The notes: generated from the letters alone by a model not told the origin. A DNA stretch of 64,000 nucleotides from Nisaea sp. (GCF_017640745.1 NZ_JAEPQA010000003.1:124001-188000); one strand, 5' to 3'. Shown: positions 52,908 through 62,166, counted from the first letter of the stretch. A program made the numbers and translations.

Positions 52908-54956
52908 ATGGGAAAATCGTTTCTATTCGCCGGCGTAGCTCTCTGCGCCTTTGTGGGGTCGGCGCTTGCCGACTGCCCGCAGATCACCGTTGCCGACATG
53001 AAGGGCGTTAAGGCAGGCGCCTTTCCGCAGCAGTACGAGTTGGCCGAGTTCGAAGGCGCGGCCGGCTGCAAACTGGCCTTTTCCGGCAATCCGAAAGCGG
53101 CCGAACTGAATGGCAAGATCCAGGGCAACGGCGCGCTGCCGCCGCTCGCCGAGCGCCTTCCGGAAGAGCCGCTGGTGGTCGTGCCCTACAGTGAGATCGG
53201 CAAGTACGGCGGCGTGCTCGACGGTCTGTCGAACGCTCCGGAAGCCGGGACCTCCGACCTCCTCTCCGTCCGCCATGTCAGCCTCGTGCGCTACAGCGAC
53301 GATCTGGCGACCATCGTGCCGAACGTCGCCAAGAGCTGGGAATGGAACGCCGACTTCACCAAGCTGACGCTGAAGCTGCGCAAGGGCCACAAATGGTCCG
53401 ACGGCGCGCCCTTCACGTCCGAGGATGTGAAGTTCTGGTACGACGACATGGTGTTCGACGAGAACATCATCAAGAAGCCGAAGGACTATGTCCTCGTCGG
53501 CGGCGAGCGGATGACCGTCGAGACGCCGGACGCTGAGACCGTCGTCTTCAATCTGCCGGCGCCGAAGCCGGGGCTGCTCGCCCACTTCGCGACGCACTAT
53601 TCGCAGCCCTTCATGCCGAAGCACTTCCTCGGCCAGTTCCATCCGAAATACAATCCGGACGCGGACAAGATGGCGAAGGAGCTGGGCTACGAGAACGGCT
53701 ATGCCGTGATCTCCGCCTATTACGGCAACTCGGACTGGACCGACACACCGACCGTCATGCTGTCGGACCCGGCCAAGGCGCCGAAGATGCCGAAGGGCGT
53801 CTATCCGACGCTTGAGTCGCACATCGTCGTCGCGGAGACGACCGAAGGCCGCCGCCTGGTAGCGAACCCCTACTTCCACATGGTCGATACGGCGGGCAAC
53901 CAGCTGCCCTACATCAACGAGATCGACGAGGTGCACATCAACGAGAACGAGGTGCGCATCCTGAAAGCGGTGAACGGCGAGATCGACTACAAGTCGCAGT
54001 CGATGCAGCTGCCGTCGGCGCCGATCCTGCTCGAGAACCAGGAGAAGGGCGGCTACACGGTCGATCTGAAGCCGACCATCGCGATGCCGACCTTCGCCTT
54101 CAACGTCACGTCCCCGGACGAGGAGAAGCGCAAGGTCTTCGGCGATCTGAAGTTCCGTCAGGCGATGTCCGTCGCGATGAACCGGGACGAGATCAACGAG
54201 GTTGCCTTCTTCGGCCTCGGCAAGCCGAAACAGTACGTCGCCTTCTCCCCGACGCCGAAATTCGTCGATCCGAAATGGGAGTCCTACTACGCGCAGTACG
54301 ACCCGGACCTAGCGAAGAAGCTGCTCGATGAGGTCGGTGTCGTCGACAAGGACGGCGACGGCGCGCGCGATCTTCCGAACGGTGCCCCGCTGGTGCTGAA
54401 CCTGCAGTTCGCCACCCAGGGCATGCCGGGCCAGGTTGCGGAGCTTGTGGCGCAGCACTGGACCAATGTCGGGATCAAGAGCACGGTCAAGGAAGTGACC
54501 CCGGACGAGTACCGTTCGGCCCAGTCCTCCAACCAGCTCGATGTGATCATGTGGCAGAAGGGCCAGCCGCTGGCGATCGTGCTTGGCAACTCGGAGCTGT
54601 TCCAGCCGCCGTTCGAGAACTATTTCGGCGGCCGCGCGGGGATGCTCTGGGCGGAATATGTCGACAGCAAGGGCACCAAGGGTGTGAAGCCGCCGGCCTA
54701 TGTCGACGAGATGCTTGCCGATATCGACGCCTTCCAGTCGACCCTGGTGGGCTCGCCGGAGAACGACAAGATCGGTCAGCGCCTGGTGAAGAACATGACC
54801 GAGAACCTGCTGTTCCTCGGCACGGTGCAGGCTCCGAATCCGATCTATCACCGGAATGCACTGAAGAACTTCCCGGAGTTCAAGACCTGGTCCTACGAAT
54901 ATTACCGGACCTACCCCTATCGTCCGCAGCAATGGTTCCTTGCTGACGAAGGCTGA
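52908..54956 (+). CDS. ABC transporter substrate-binding protein, family 5
   Basis: A 682-residue periplasmic binding protein of the peptide/nickel/opine group (SBP_bac_5). A Sec signal peptide (SFLFAGVALCAFVGSALA) precedes the mature N-terminus DCPQITVADM. The binding-lobe motif is AKSWEWNADFTKLTLKLRKG and GHKWSDGAPFTSEDVKFWYD. It is about 150 residues longer than DppA, because of an N-terminal extension with two cysteines (DCPQ and AGCKL) and an internal insert. ATG 52908 has GGGGGA upstream. Two strong stem-loops follow before the permease gene. Ligand unknown; peptides, opines or oligosaccharides are all possible. Confidence 0.92.
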   Translation: MGKSFLFAGVALCAFVGSALADCPQITVADMKGVKAGAFPQQYELAEFEGAAGCKLAFSGNPKAAELNGKIQGNGALPPLAERLPEEPLVVVPYSEIGKYGGVLDGLSNAPEAGTSDLLSVRHVSLVRYSDDLATIVPNVAKSWEWNADFTKLTLKLRKGHKWSDGAPFTSEDVKFWYDDMVFDENIIKKPKDYVLVGGERMTVETPDAETVVFNLPAPKPGLLAHFATHYSQPFMPKHFLGQFHPKYNPDADKMAKELGYENGYAVISAYYGNSDWTDTPTVMLSDPAKAPKMPKGVYPTLESHIVVAETTEGRRLVANPYFHMVDTAGNQLPYINEIDEVHINENEVRILKAVNGEIDYKSQSMQLPSAPILLENQEKGGYTVDLKPTIAMPTFAFNVTSPDEEKRKVFGDLKFRQAMSVAMNRDEINEVAFFGLGKPKQYVAFSPTPKFVDPKWESYYAQYDPDLAKKLLDEVGVVDKDGDGARDLPNGAPLVLNLQFATQGMPGQVAELVAQHWTNVGIKSTVKEVTPDEYRSAQSSNQLDVIMWQKGQPLAIVLGNSELFQPPFENYFGGRAGMLWAEYVDSKGTKGVKPPAYVDEMLADIDAFQSTLVGSPENDKIGQRLVKNMTENLLFLGTVQAPNPIYHRNALKNFPEFKTWSYEYYRTYPYRPQQWFLADEG

Positions 54957-54965
54957 TCTCCGCGC

Positions 54966-54993
54966 GGCGGGACCGGGATTCCCCGGTCCCGCC
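54966..54993 (+). other. stem-loop 1 after the binding-protein gene
   Basis: GGCGGGACCGGG (54966-54977) pairs perfectly with CCCGGTCCCGCC (54982-54993) around a four-base loop, ten bases after the stop codon. There is no T-run, so it is more likely a 3'-end mRNA stabiliser that raises binding-protein level over the permeases than a terminator. Confidence 0.7.
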
Positions 54994-54995
54994 TG

Positions 54996-55046
54996 CGTCG
55001 GCTTTAGATCGATGACCTCGAAAGATCGGTCGATCTAAGACCGACG
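54996..55046 (+). promoter_or_regulatory. stem-loop 2 adjoining the permease ribosome-binding site
   Basis: CGTCGG-CT-TTAGATCGA (54996-55012) pairs with TCGATCTAA-GA-CCGACG (55030-55046), with one mismatch and one G-U pair, around a 17-base loop. The right arm ends directly at the GGAGG ribosome-binding site of the permease gene (55046-55050, ATG 55060). Such a structure could limit permease translation or be a processing site. Confidence 0.6.
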
Positions 55047-55059
55047 GAGGTGGGGATAT

Positions 55060-56070
55060 ATGCTGCGGTTCATTCAATTCGCCTGCACGCGCGCGGCCAT
55101 GGCCGTTGTCACGCTGCTGCTGGTGTCCTTTATCGTCTTCACGCTGATGGAGCTGGTGCCGGCGAACTGCGCCGAGCGCTATCTCGCCTGGAAGAATACC
55201 CAGGGCGAGCAGATCAGCGTCGAGGACATCCGTGCCGAGGAACAGCGCCTCGGCCTCGACAAGCCCTACATCCAACGCTGGGCGAGCTGGGTCGGGAACG
55301 TCTTCTTCCGCGGCGATTTCGGCGATAGCTGCATCCTGCGCGTGAACATCAACCAGCTGCTCGGCGAGAAGATCTGGATCTCGCTCGGGATCTGTTTCGT
55401 CGCACTTCTCGTCGCCTACCTGATCGCCCTGCCGGTCGGGATCATATCGGCGACGGTCTCCAGCCCGTCACTCAACAACGGGCTGCGTCTCGTCTCCTAT
55501 CTCGGTCTGGCGCTGCCGAATTTCCTGCTCGCGCTGATGATCATGCTGTTCTCGACCATGGTCTTCGGCGACACGCTGACGGGCATGTTCTCGAAGGAGT
55601 TCCGCGATGCGCCCTGGTCCTGGGAGCGGGTGCTTGATTTCCTCTCTCATGCCTGGCTGCCGATCTTCATCCTTGGCTGGTCGGCGACCGCCTTCGCGCT
55701 GCAGACCGTGCGCGCGCTGATGTCCGACGAATACGGCAAGCTCTATGTCACCGCGGCACGGGCGAGGGGTGTGCACGGACGCGCGCTGCTCTGGCGCTAC
55801 CCCGCGCGCCATGCGCTTGGACCGATCATCAATTCGCTCGGTTTCGACCTCAACCGCGTGTTCAACGAGCTGCCGATCGTCGCGGTTATCCTGACGCTTT
55901 CGGAGGCGGGGGCGCTTCTCCTCGAGGGTCTTGCGCGGTCGAACGACCAGCAGCTCGCCGGTGCGATCATCTTCATGCTGACCGCCTCGATCGTCTCCCT
56001 GAATTTCCTGACGGACGTGCTCCTGTCGATCATCGACCCGCGCGTCCGCAAGAGCGTGATGGGGGGCTGA
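55060..56070 (+). CDS. ABC transporter permease, DppB-like
   Basis: A 336-residue inner-membrane permease with six predicted helices and the EAA loop seen as YVTAARARGVHGRALLWRYP. It starts at the N-terminal TM (MLRFIQFACTRAAMAVVTLL). The first periplasmic loop is expanded (about residues 35-90) and contains two cysteines. The ribosome-binding site is GGAGG, right beside a stem-loop. It should form the channel with the DppC-like permease, whose ATG follows five bases after its stop. Confidence 0.92.
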   Translation: MLRFIQFACTRAAMAVVTLLLVSFIVFTLMELVPANCAERYLAWKNTQGEQISVEDIRAEEQRLGLDKPYIQRWASWVGNVFFRGDFGDSCILRVNINQLLGEKIWISLGICFVALLVAYLIALPVGIISATVSSPSLNNGLRLVSYLGLALPNFLLALMIMLFSTMVFGDTLTGMFSKEFRDAPWSWERVLDFLSHAWLPIFILGWSATAFALQTVRALMSDEYGKLYVTAARARGVHGRALLWRYPARHALGPIINSLGFDLNRVFNELPIVAVILTLSEAGALLLEGLARSNDQQLAGAIIFMLTASIVSLNFLTDVLLSIIDPRVRKSVMGG

Positions 56071-56074
56071 GATC

Positions 56075-57271
56075 ATGGTCGATCAAACCGTCTCCGCTCC
56101 GCCCGCCAAGAGCGCCGATCAGAAATCGAAGGAAGCCTACTTCACCGCCAGCCAGGCTCAGCTGGTCTGGGCCCGTTTCAGGAAGAACCGTTCGGCCATG
56201 GTGGCCGGTGCTTTCCTGATCGCGATCATCCTGATGGGGCTCTTCGCGCCGTTCCTCTCCCCCTACGATCCGACCATCGCGGGGCGCGACAAGGACTATC
56301 AGAACGGCGCGCCGCAGATCCCGATGTTCTGCGATCACAACGGCTGCTCGCTTCGGCCCTTCCTTCACACGCTGGAGCGGACCCGCTCGATCAAGACGAA
56401 TTTCCGCTGGGTGACGACGGTCAACACAGAGAAGCGGCGCTACCTGACCTTCTTCCCCGAAGGTTGGGAATACCGGCTGTTCAGCGTCCAGATCGATCTG
56501 CCGGGCGACACGTTCGACATCAACATTCCCGGCTTCAAGATGACCACGCATCTCTTCGGCATCGAGGAGGGCGGGATCCATCTCTTCGGCACCGATCACG
56601 GCGGCAAGGACATCTTCTCGCGTACCCTGCACGCGATCTATACCTCGCTCGCGGTCGGCACGATCGGCGTCTTCATCAGTTTTGTGCTCGCACTGATCAT
56701 CGGCGGGACCTCGGGCTATTTCGGAGGCGTGACCGACGGCGTGCTGCAGATGATCACCGACGCGGTCAGGACGGTGCCGGCTATCCCGCTCTTCATGGCG
56801 CTGGCCGCCTTTGTGCCGGATGAATGGAGTTCGGAAGCGCGCTTCTTCTTCATCTCCATCATTCTCGGTTTCATCGGCTGGCCGACCCTGGCGCGCCGTG
56901 TACGCACCCATCTGCTGACCGAGCGGAACCAGGAATATGTGCTGGCCGCGAAGCTCTGCGGCGCCTCACCGGGTCACATCATCGGCCGCCATCTGCTGCC
57001 GAGCTTCACGAGCTACATCATCGTCGATCTGGTGATCTCCTTCCCCTACATGGTGCTCTCTGAAACCGCGCTCAGCTTCATCGGGCTCGGCCTCAAGGAG
57101 CCGGTGAACTCGCTCGGGGTGATGCTGCAGAACGTCACCAGCGCGGACGTGCTCCTGAATTACCAGTGGTACTTCATCCCGGTCGTTTTCTTCGTCGGCA
57201 TGGTGCTCGCGTTTGTCTTCGTCGGCGATGGGTTGCGCGATGCGGCCGACCCCTATTCGGATCACAAGTGA
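56075..57271 (+). CDS. ABC transporter permease, DppC-like with large periplasmic insert
   Basis: A 398-residue permease, longer than the usual 290-300. TM1 is near residues 42-64, followed by an extra-cytoplasmic stretch of about 120 residues (YQNGAPQIPMFCDHNGCSLR, PEGWEYRLFSVQIDLPG) before LFGTDHGGKDIFSRTLHAIY, where normal DppC similarity starts. The EAA loop is YVLAAKLCGASPGHIIGRHL. The insert contains two cysteines. The stop shares one base with the ATPase ATG at 57271. Confidence 0.92.
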   Translation: MVDQTVSAPPAKSADQKSKEAYFTASQAQLVWARFRKNRSAMVAGAFLIAIILMGLFAPFLSPYDPTIAGRDKDYQNGAPQIPMFCDHNGCSLRPFLHTLERTRSIKTNFRWVTTVNTEKRRYLTFFPEGWEYRLFSVQIDLPGDTFDINIPGFKMTTHLFGIEEGGIHLFGTDHGGKDIFSRTLHAIYTSLAVGTIGVFISFVLALIIGGTSGYFGGVTDGVLQMITDAVRTVPAIPLFMALAAFVPDEWSSEARFFFISIILGFIGWPTLARRVRTHLLTERNQEYVLAAKLCGASPGHIIGRHLLPSFTSYIIVDLVISFPYMVLSETALSFIGLGLKEPVNSLGVMLQNVTSADVLLNYQWYFIPVVFFVGMVLAFVFVGDGLRDAADPYSDHK

Positions 57272-58278
57272 TGACGGCACCGCTTCTTTCCGTGCGCGAC
57301 CTGACGGTCCGGTTCAGGACCGACGAGGGTCTCATCACCACCGTCGACAATGTCTCATTCGATATCGCCTCGGGCGAGGTTCTCGGCCTTGTCGGCGAGA
57401 GCGGCTCCGGCAAGTCGGTGACCGCGAAGTCGCTGATGAAGCTCAATCCGGGCAATACGGTCTACGGGCCGGACAGCCGGATCACCCTCAATCTCGAGGA
57501 CGGCCCGGTCGATGTGCTCTCCCTGAAGAGCGCGAAAGACCTGAACGTGGTCCGCGGCGGCGCCATCTCGATGATCTTCCAGGAGCCGATGGCGAGCTTC
57601 GCGCCGGCCATCACGATCGGCGACCAGATGGTCGAGCAGTTGCTGCTGCATTCCTCCCTGAACAAGAAGCAGGCGCGGGAGCTCTCGATCGAGATGCTGG
57701 ACCGCGTCGGCATCTCCGATGCGGGCAAGCGGATCGACCAGTACGCCTTCGAATTCTCCGGCGGCATGCGCCAGCGGGCGATGATCGCGATGGCGCTCTC
57801 GACCAAGCCCAAGCTGCTGATCGCGGACGAACCGACGACGGCGCTGGACGTGACCATCCAGGCGCAGGTCATCGACCTGATGAAGGATCTGGTCGACGAG
57901 TTCGGCATGGCGATCCTCTTCATCACCCACGATCTCGGCGTGATCGCGCAGACCGCCGACCGGGTCGCGGTGATGTATCTCGGCCGGGTGATGGAGACCG
58001 GCAGCGTGCGCGAGGTGATCCGCACGCCGGCCCACCCCTACACCCAGGGATTGCTCAACGCGCTGCCGAAGCTCGAGAAGCTGGACGAGCCGCTGACGCC
58101 GGTTCCGGGCGACATCCCGAGCCCGCTTGAGCGGCCGGAGGGCTGCGTCTTCCATACCCGCTGTCCGAAGATGATCCCGGGGACCTGCGACAGCCTGTGG
58201 CCGGACGCCGTGGCCGTATCCGGGAGCCACACGGCGGCCTGCGTTGCTGTCGAACCCGATATGGAGGCCGCATCTTGA
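57271..58278 (+). CDS. ABC transporter ATP-binding protein, DppD-like
   Basis: A 335-residue ATPase. Walker A is GLVGESGSGKSVTAKSLM, the signature is FSGGMRQRAMIAMALS, Walker B is LLIADEPTTALDVT, and the switch histidine is in LFITHDLGVIAQ. The oligopeptide C-terminal domain has the four-cysteine-type GCVFHTRCPKMIPGTCDSLWP. ATG 57271 overlaps the permease stop by one base. It pairs with the DppF-like ATPase as the nucleotide-binding heterodimer. Confidence 0.95.
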   Translation: MTAPLLSVRDLTVRFRTDEGLITTVDNVSFDIASGEVLGLVGESGSGKSVTAKSLMKLNPGNTVYGPDSRITLNLEDGPVDVLSLKSAKDLNVVRGGAISMIFQEPMASFAPAITIGDQMVEQLLLHSSLNKKQARELSIEMLDRVGISDAGKRIDQYAFEFSGGMRQRAMIAMALSTKPKLLIADEPTTALDVTIQAQVIDLMKDLVDEFGMAILFITHDLGVIAQTADRVAVMYLGRVMETGSVREVIRTPAHPYTQGLLNALPKLEKLDEPLTPVPGDIPSPLERPEGCVFHTRCPKMIPGTCDSLWPDAVAVSGSHTAACVAVEPDMEAAS

Positions 58279-59258
58279 CCGCCCAGAGCCACATTCAGGT
58301 CAACCGTCTCTCGGTCCATTACGGTGTCGGCGGCAGCCTTTTCGGCGGCGGCGGAGTCCTCAAGGCGGTGGACGATATCAGCCTCGAGATCCCGCGTGGC
58401 TCGTTCTTCGGGCTGGTCGGCGAGAGCGGTTCCGGCAAGACGACGCTCGGCCGCGCGATCCTGAAGGCGGCCCCGATCTCCGAAGGGGAGGTGCGGTATG
58501 TCGACGAGGAGGTCGATTACGATGTCGGCCGGCTCGGCAAGAAAGAGCTGAAGGATTACCGCAAACGCACCCAGCTGATCTTCCAGGATCCCTACGCGGC
58601 ACTCAGCCCCCGGATGACCGTGCGCGACATCATCGCCGAGCCGCTCGAAGTCATGAAGCTGACCAAGACCCGTGCGGAGACCGACGAGCGGGTGCGCGAA
58701 ATCGCGGCGAAATGCAGGCTCAATCTGGAACATCTGAGACGCTTTCCGCACGCCTTCTCCGGCGGTCAGCGCCAGCGCATCTCGATCGCCCGGGCTCTGG
58801 TCTGCCAGCCCAAGTTCCTGGTGGCGGACGAGAGCGTGGCCGCGCTCGACGTCTCCATCCAGGCGGACATCCTGAACCTTCTGAAGTCGCTTCAGAAGGA
58901 CATGGACATCACCTTCCTCTTCATCAGCCACGATCTCAGCGTCGTCGCCCATACCTGCGACTATGTTGCGGTCATGTATCTCGGTGCGATCGTCGAGATG
59001 GCGCCGAGCCGGCGGCTCTTCACGGCGCCGAAGCATCCCTATACCAAGGCGCTGCTCTCCGCGATCCCGTCGCTCGATCCGGACGACCGGGGCAGGGCGC
59101 AGAAGCTGGAGGGGGAGATCCCGTCGCCGCTGAACAAACCGAGCGGCTGTCGTTTCCATACCCGCTGCCCGATCGCGACCGCACGCTGCGCGGCGGAGAC
59201 GCCCGAGTGGAAAGCGCATGCGCCCGGACATTTCGCCGCCTGTCACTTCGCGGAATAG
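58275..59258 (+). CDS. ABC transporter ATP-binding protein, DppF-like
   Basis: A 327-residue ATPase. Walker A is GLVGESGSGKTTLGRAIL, the signature is FSGGQRQRISIARALV, Walker B is FLVADESVAALDVSIQ (with S in place of the usual PTS), and the H-loop is LFISHDLSVVAHT. The C-terminal oligopeptide domain ends in GCRFHTRCPIATARC. The start is TTG at 58275, overlapping the previous stop as TTGA, since no ATG occurs near the N-terminus. Last gene of the importer operon. Confidence 0.94.
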   Translation: MTAQSHIQVNRLSVHYGVGGSLFGGGGVLKAVDDISLEIPRGSFFGLVGESGSGKTTLGRAILKAAPISEGEVRYVDEEVDYDVGRLGKKELKDYRKRTQLIFQDPYAALSPRMTVRDIIAEPLEVMKLTKTRAETDERVREIAAKCRLNLEHLRRFPHAFSGGQRQRISIARALVCQPKFLVADESVAALDVSIQADILNLLKSLQKDMDITFLFISHDLSVVAHTCDYVAVMYLGAIVEMAPSRRLFTAPKHPYTKALLSAIPSLDPDDRGRAQKLEGEIPSPLNKPSGCRFHTRCPIATARCAAETPEWKAHAPGHFAACHFAE

Positions 59259-59518
59259 CTGGCGCAGGTCCGATTTGAGCGGACATTGCGCCGCCCAATC
59301 TTCATACTATGGCACTCTGTTTGAGCCGCCGATCCGGCGAAGAAACATTTTTTATTTCGCGAAATCAGCAAGTTCGCATTGGAGCTTGTTTCGCTACCGA
59401 AGTTGGGTAAGATTCGAATAGAATTAAATTCGCGCGATAATCGATTGATCTTGCGGGTCAGAACGCCGCAGTAGCGGTCGGTGGTGAACAGACAGAATGT
59501 CAGTGCGGGTAACAGACA
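59259..59518. other. AT-rich intergenic region
   Basis: No gene is seen. A small hairpin CGCCG/CGGCG at 59327-59339 followed by TTTTTT at about 59348 may terminate the importer operon weakly. The DNA from about 59340 to 59450 is much more AT-rich than its surroundings and probably contains the promoter of the 578-residue unknown. Confidence 0.45.
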
Positions 59519-61255
59519 GTGTTCGGACGCTCTAACGCAGTCTTTGAGGTACTTTCGCTTCGCGATGGCTCATGGTCCATCGTGGCAACGGCCACGAGCA
59601 AGGACGAAGGCCAGGCGGAGGCGTTGAAAGTCATGGCCCGCGCCGGGACCGAAGGCGTGCGGGTCATCAAGGACACCGGCAAGTCGATCCACGACCTGAA
59701 GCCGGAAGACATCCTCTTCGAAAAACTGAAGCCGAAGGGTGAAGAGAAGGTCTTCATCCAGAATATCGACGACGCGCCGCTCTGTTACGAGCTCTCGGAT
59801 TTCTATGAAGGCGAGGGGCGGCAGACAATCAACCGGCTGTTCCGCGCCTATCTCGACAAGCACAACATCACCGCGAGCGAGGCACTGCATTCCGCGCGCG
59901 AGATGAAACGGCTGCTGGATGACGGCACGCTGCTCTTTTCCGCCGTTGCCAAGGTCGCGACCTTCCAAGCGGCCAAACTCGAGGACTCGAACGCGAACGA
60001 GCGCCGCGAGACCTTGTTCGCGTTCGTCGATCATATCAACGCCGCAGCCCAGAAAACCCTCCAGCGGCCCATGCCGCGGATCCGGGACGCCGGCTTCAAC
60101 GAGGCGATCGCCGAGCTCAAGGCCTCCGTGAAGGAGGGCGAGGACGCCGCTTACCTGATCCGTTCCGCGATCGCGACGGAACTGGTCGAGAACCGCAGTT
60201 ATCTCGGCAAGCTCGCCCAGTGCATCGACTGGGCCGTCGCGGTGACCGATCCCGACGGGATGAAGGCGCTCGACATTTACATCTCTGACATCCTGCAGAA
60301 TGCCGAGGTTCTGAAGGACATGCTCGGCCACCAGCGCGACACGGGCAGCGCGCTTGTGACCATGATCTGTTTCGCCGGTGGAGAGCCGCTTGGCGAGGAG
60401 CCGGAAAACCTGACGCCGGAGCATCCGGACTACACGAACATTCAGCTCAACAAGCTGATCGGTGCCGGCAAGCTGCCGGAGAGCCAGGAGGTGCTGGTCG
60501 ACCGGGTGCGGCGGCAGCTTGAAGGCATCGGCCCGCTCTCGAAAGGCGACCGGGAGGAAGAACGCGAAGTCTTCCACGGCCTGCTTCACAAGCTGATTCC
60601 GGATTGCAACATGGTCGGCGGACCGAATATGGCCGAAGCCGTCACGGCGCGGCAGTCCACCATCATCAACAAGGGCGGCCAGAAGGGCATGAAAGAGGCG
60701 GCGGCCTCGATGCTTCCGGCGCTTGCGGATCCCGCGCGCAAGGCGGCCTATCTTCTGTCGCTGCTGGAGAGCAAGCTCGGCAAGGACCTGCTGCGCTCCG
60801 ATATCGACACGCATCTGGACGCGATGTTCGTCAGCACCCCGAGCCTGAACCACCTCGTGCGCGAGAAGCTGCCGCCGAACAAGAAGATGGCGAAGGTCAC
60901 GCAGATCTTCCACAAGATCAAGGAAAGCTCCCTGCCGGAACCGCGCAAGGAAGAGCTGACCAGCCGGATCGACGACCTGCTCGCGTCATACATTGTCGAC
61001 GGCAAGATCCTCGACAAGATCGACAGTTCGGACAAGCCGCTGCACATCAAGGCCTTCATGCTGGTCAGCATGGTACAGCCCGAAATGCTGCCGAAGGGCA
61101 AGGCCTCGAACCTCGCCCGGCAGATCATCGTCAATCACCTCAAACGCCCGAATTTCGAAGCCGAACTGGTGTCGCAGATCCCCGATCCGCAGGATCAGGT
61201 CAACACGCTCCGCCGGTTCCACGAGCAGCTGCACCGCTGCGGCTTCTTCGGCTGA
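59519..61255 (+). CDS. large hypothetical protein near a chemosensory operon
   Basis: A 578-residue, mostly helical, soluble protein that I cannot assign to a named family. The first 55 residues look like a small alpha/beta module (FEVLSLRDGSWSIVATATSK, EGVRVIKDTGK) of a type I associate with alphaproteobacterial proteins. Next is a helical region (CYELSDFYEGEGRQTINRLF), then TIINKGGQKGMKEAAASMLP, LLSLLESKLGKDLLRSDID and a cysteine-containing end HRCGFFG. There is no signal peptide or membrane helix. GTG 59519 is the start; no ATG lies near. The 3' end is convergent with the DUF7666 gene, three bases away. Confidence 0.8.
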   Translation: MFGRSNAVFEVLSLRDGSWSIVATATSKDEGQAEALKVMARAGTEGVRVIKDTGKSIHDLKPEDILFEKLKPKGEEKVFIQNIDDAPLCYELSDFYEGEGRQTINRLFRAYLDKHNITASEALHSAREMKRLLDDGTLLFSAVAKVATFQAAKLEDSNANERRETLFAFVDHINAAAQKTLQRPMPRIRDAGFNEAIAELKASVKEGEDAAYLIRSAIATELVENRSYLGKLAQCIDWAVAVTDPDGMKALDIYISDILQNAEVLKDMLGHQRDTGSALVTMICFAGGEPLGEEPENLTPEHPDYTNIQLNKLIGAGKLPESQEVLVDRVRRQLEGIGPLSKGDREEEREVFHGLLHKLIPDCNMVGGPNMAEAVTARQSTIINKGGQKGMKEAAASMLPALADPARKAAYLLSLLESKLGKDLLRSDIDTHLDAMFVSTPSLNHLVREKLPPNKKMAKVTQIFHKIKESSLPEPRKEELTSRIDDLLASYIVDGKILDKIDSSDKPLHIKAFMLVSMVQPEMLPKGKASNLARQIIVNHLKRPNFEAELVSQIPDPQDQVNTLRRFHEQLHRCGFFG

Positions 61256-61258
61256 GGG

Positions 61259-61939
61259 TCAGCCGATCTCCATCTCGAGTTCATCGGCGAAATCGCCCCA
61301 TTCATCCTCGTCGCCCGATGCGGTCCGCGCCGCTTCGACGAGGCTTTCAAGGAGGCTGTCATAGCGCGCCCAGGTCTCAGCATCGCCGCGCGCCTTGTTG
61401 GCGGCCCAGGCGGCAGCGAGCGCCGTCGCGCGGGCTTCGTGCGTCCTGGCCGCGGCGGCACGCGCCGCCTCCGCGGCGGCGGCCGCGGTCACCTTGTCGG
61501 CCAGAACGTATTTGCGCGAAAGCTCGCGCGCCTCGGCGCGGGCGGAGACGCGGAAGTTCTCGTTGCCGGATTCGAGAAACTTGCGGACGTCGGCCGGCAT
61601 TTCCCAGAGACCGGCGACGTCCAGCGCGACCTTGCGGGCGAATTCCCGGAGCAGATCCTCGCCCTCGACGCGCCAGAGAATGGTGCGCGCGGCGCAGACC
61701 AGCTTGTCGTCCTGGCGCGCGGAAACCCCGTCGCACTCGACGCGGCAGATGGTGTTGCCCGGAGCGAACTTGAGCGCGTCGATCACCCGTTCGGAGGCGT
61801 GCAGCCCCGACTGGCAGAGCGCGACCGGCGCGCCGTGCTCCAGCCTTTCGCCGTCCGGCGGGATCGGGCTCCCGTCACGCATTTCCTCGTCGACGAAGTG
61901 CCAAGCGAGCAGTCCCGCGGATCCGTTCTGGTCTGTCAT
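61259..61939 (-). CDS. DUF7666-like protein with alanine-rich tail
   Basis: A 226-residue protein. The N-terminal part has the pattern LLAWHFVDEEMRDGS, ALCQSGLHASERVIDALKFA and PGNTICRVECDGV, DDKLVCAARTILWRVEGEDL, seen in DUF7666-type proteins common in phages and bacterial genomes; function is unknown. The C-terminal part is very rich in alanine (TAAAAAEAARAAAARTHEAR) and charged residues, probably one long helix. I place the start at 61939. It is divergent from the chemosensory operon and convergent with the 578-residue gene. Confidence 0.75.
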   Translation of the reverse strand: MTDQNGSAGLLAWHFVDEEMRDGSPIPPDGERLEHGAPVALCQSGLHASERVIDALKFAPGNTICRVECDGVSARQDDKLVCAARTILWRVEGEDLLREFARKVALDVAGLWEMPADVRKFLESGNENFRVSARAEARELSRKYVLADKVTAAAAAEAARAAAARTHEARATALAAAWAANKARGDAETWARYDSLLESLVEAARTASGDEDEWGDFADELEMEIG

Positions 61940-62166
61940 CTTCTGCCTGTCCGAAAGCTTCTGTCGGTACCCGGATATCGTCCTACGGCGCAGGCCAAAG
62001 GGCAACCTCTTGATGCAGGGATCGAATCCGGACATGGCCGGGAGGCCGGAATCAGCGAAATCACAGGGTCGGGAAGCAAAATGCCGGTAGGCAAAGGCCA
62101 AGCGATATGGAACCATGAAACCATTGATTCGAGGATGGTTTCCACCTGTGGGCGAGCTGTTTTCTG

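Noticed and set aside
59395-59425. GATTCGAAT resembling a tRNA T-loop
   Set aside because: No CC after the loop, no acceptor or anticodon stems around it; simply AT-rich intergenic DNA.
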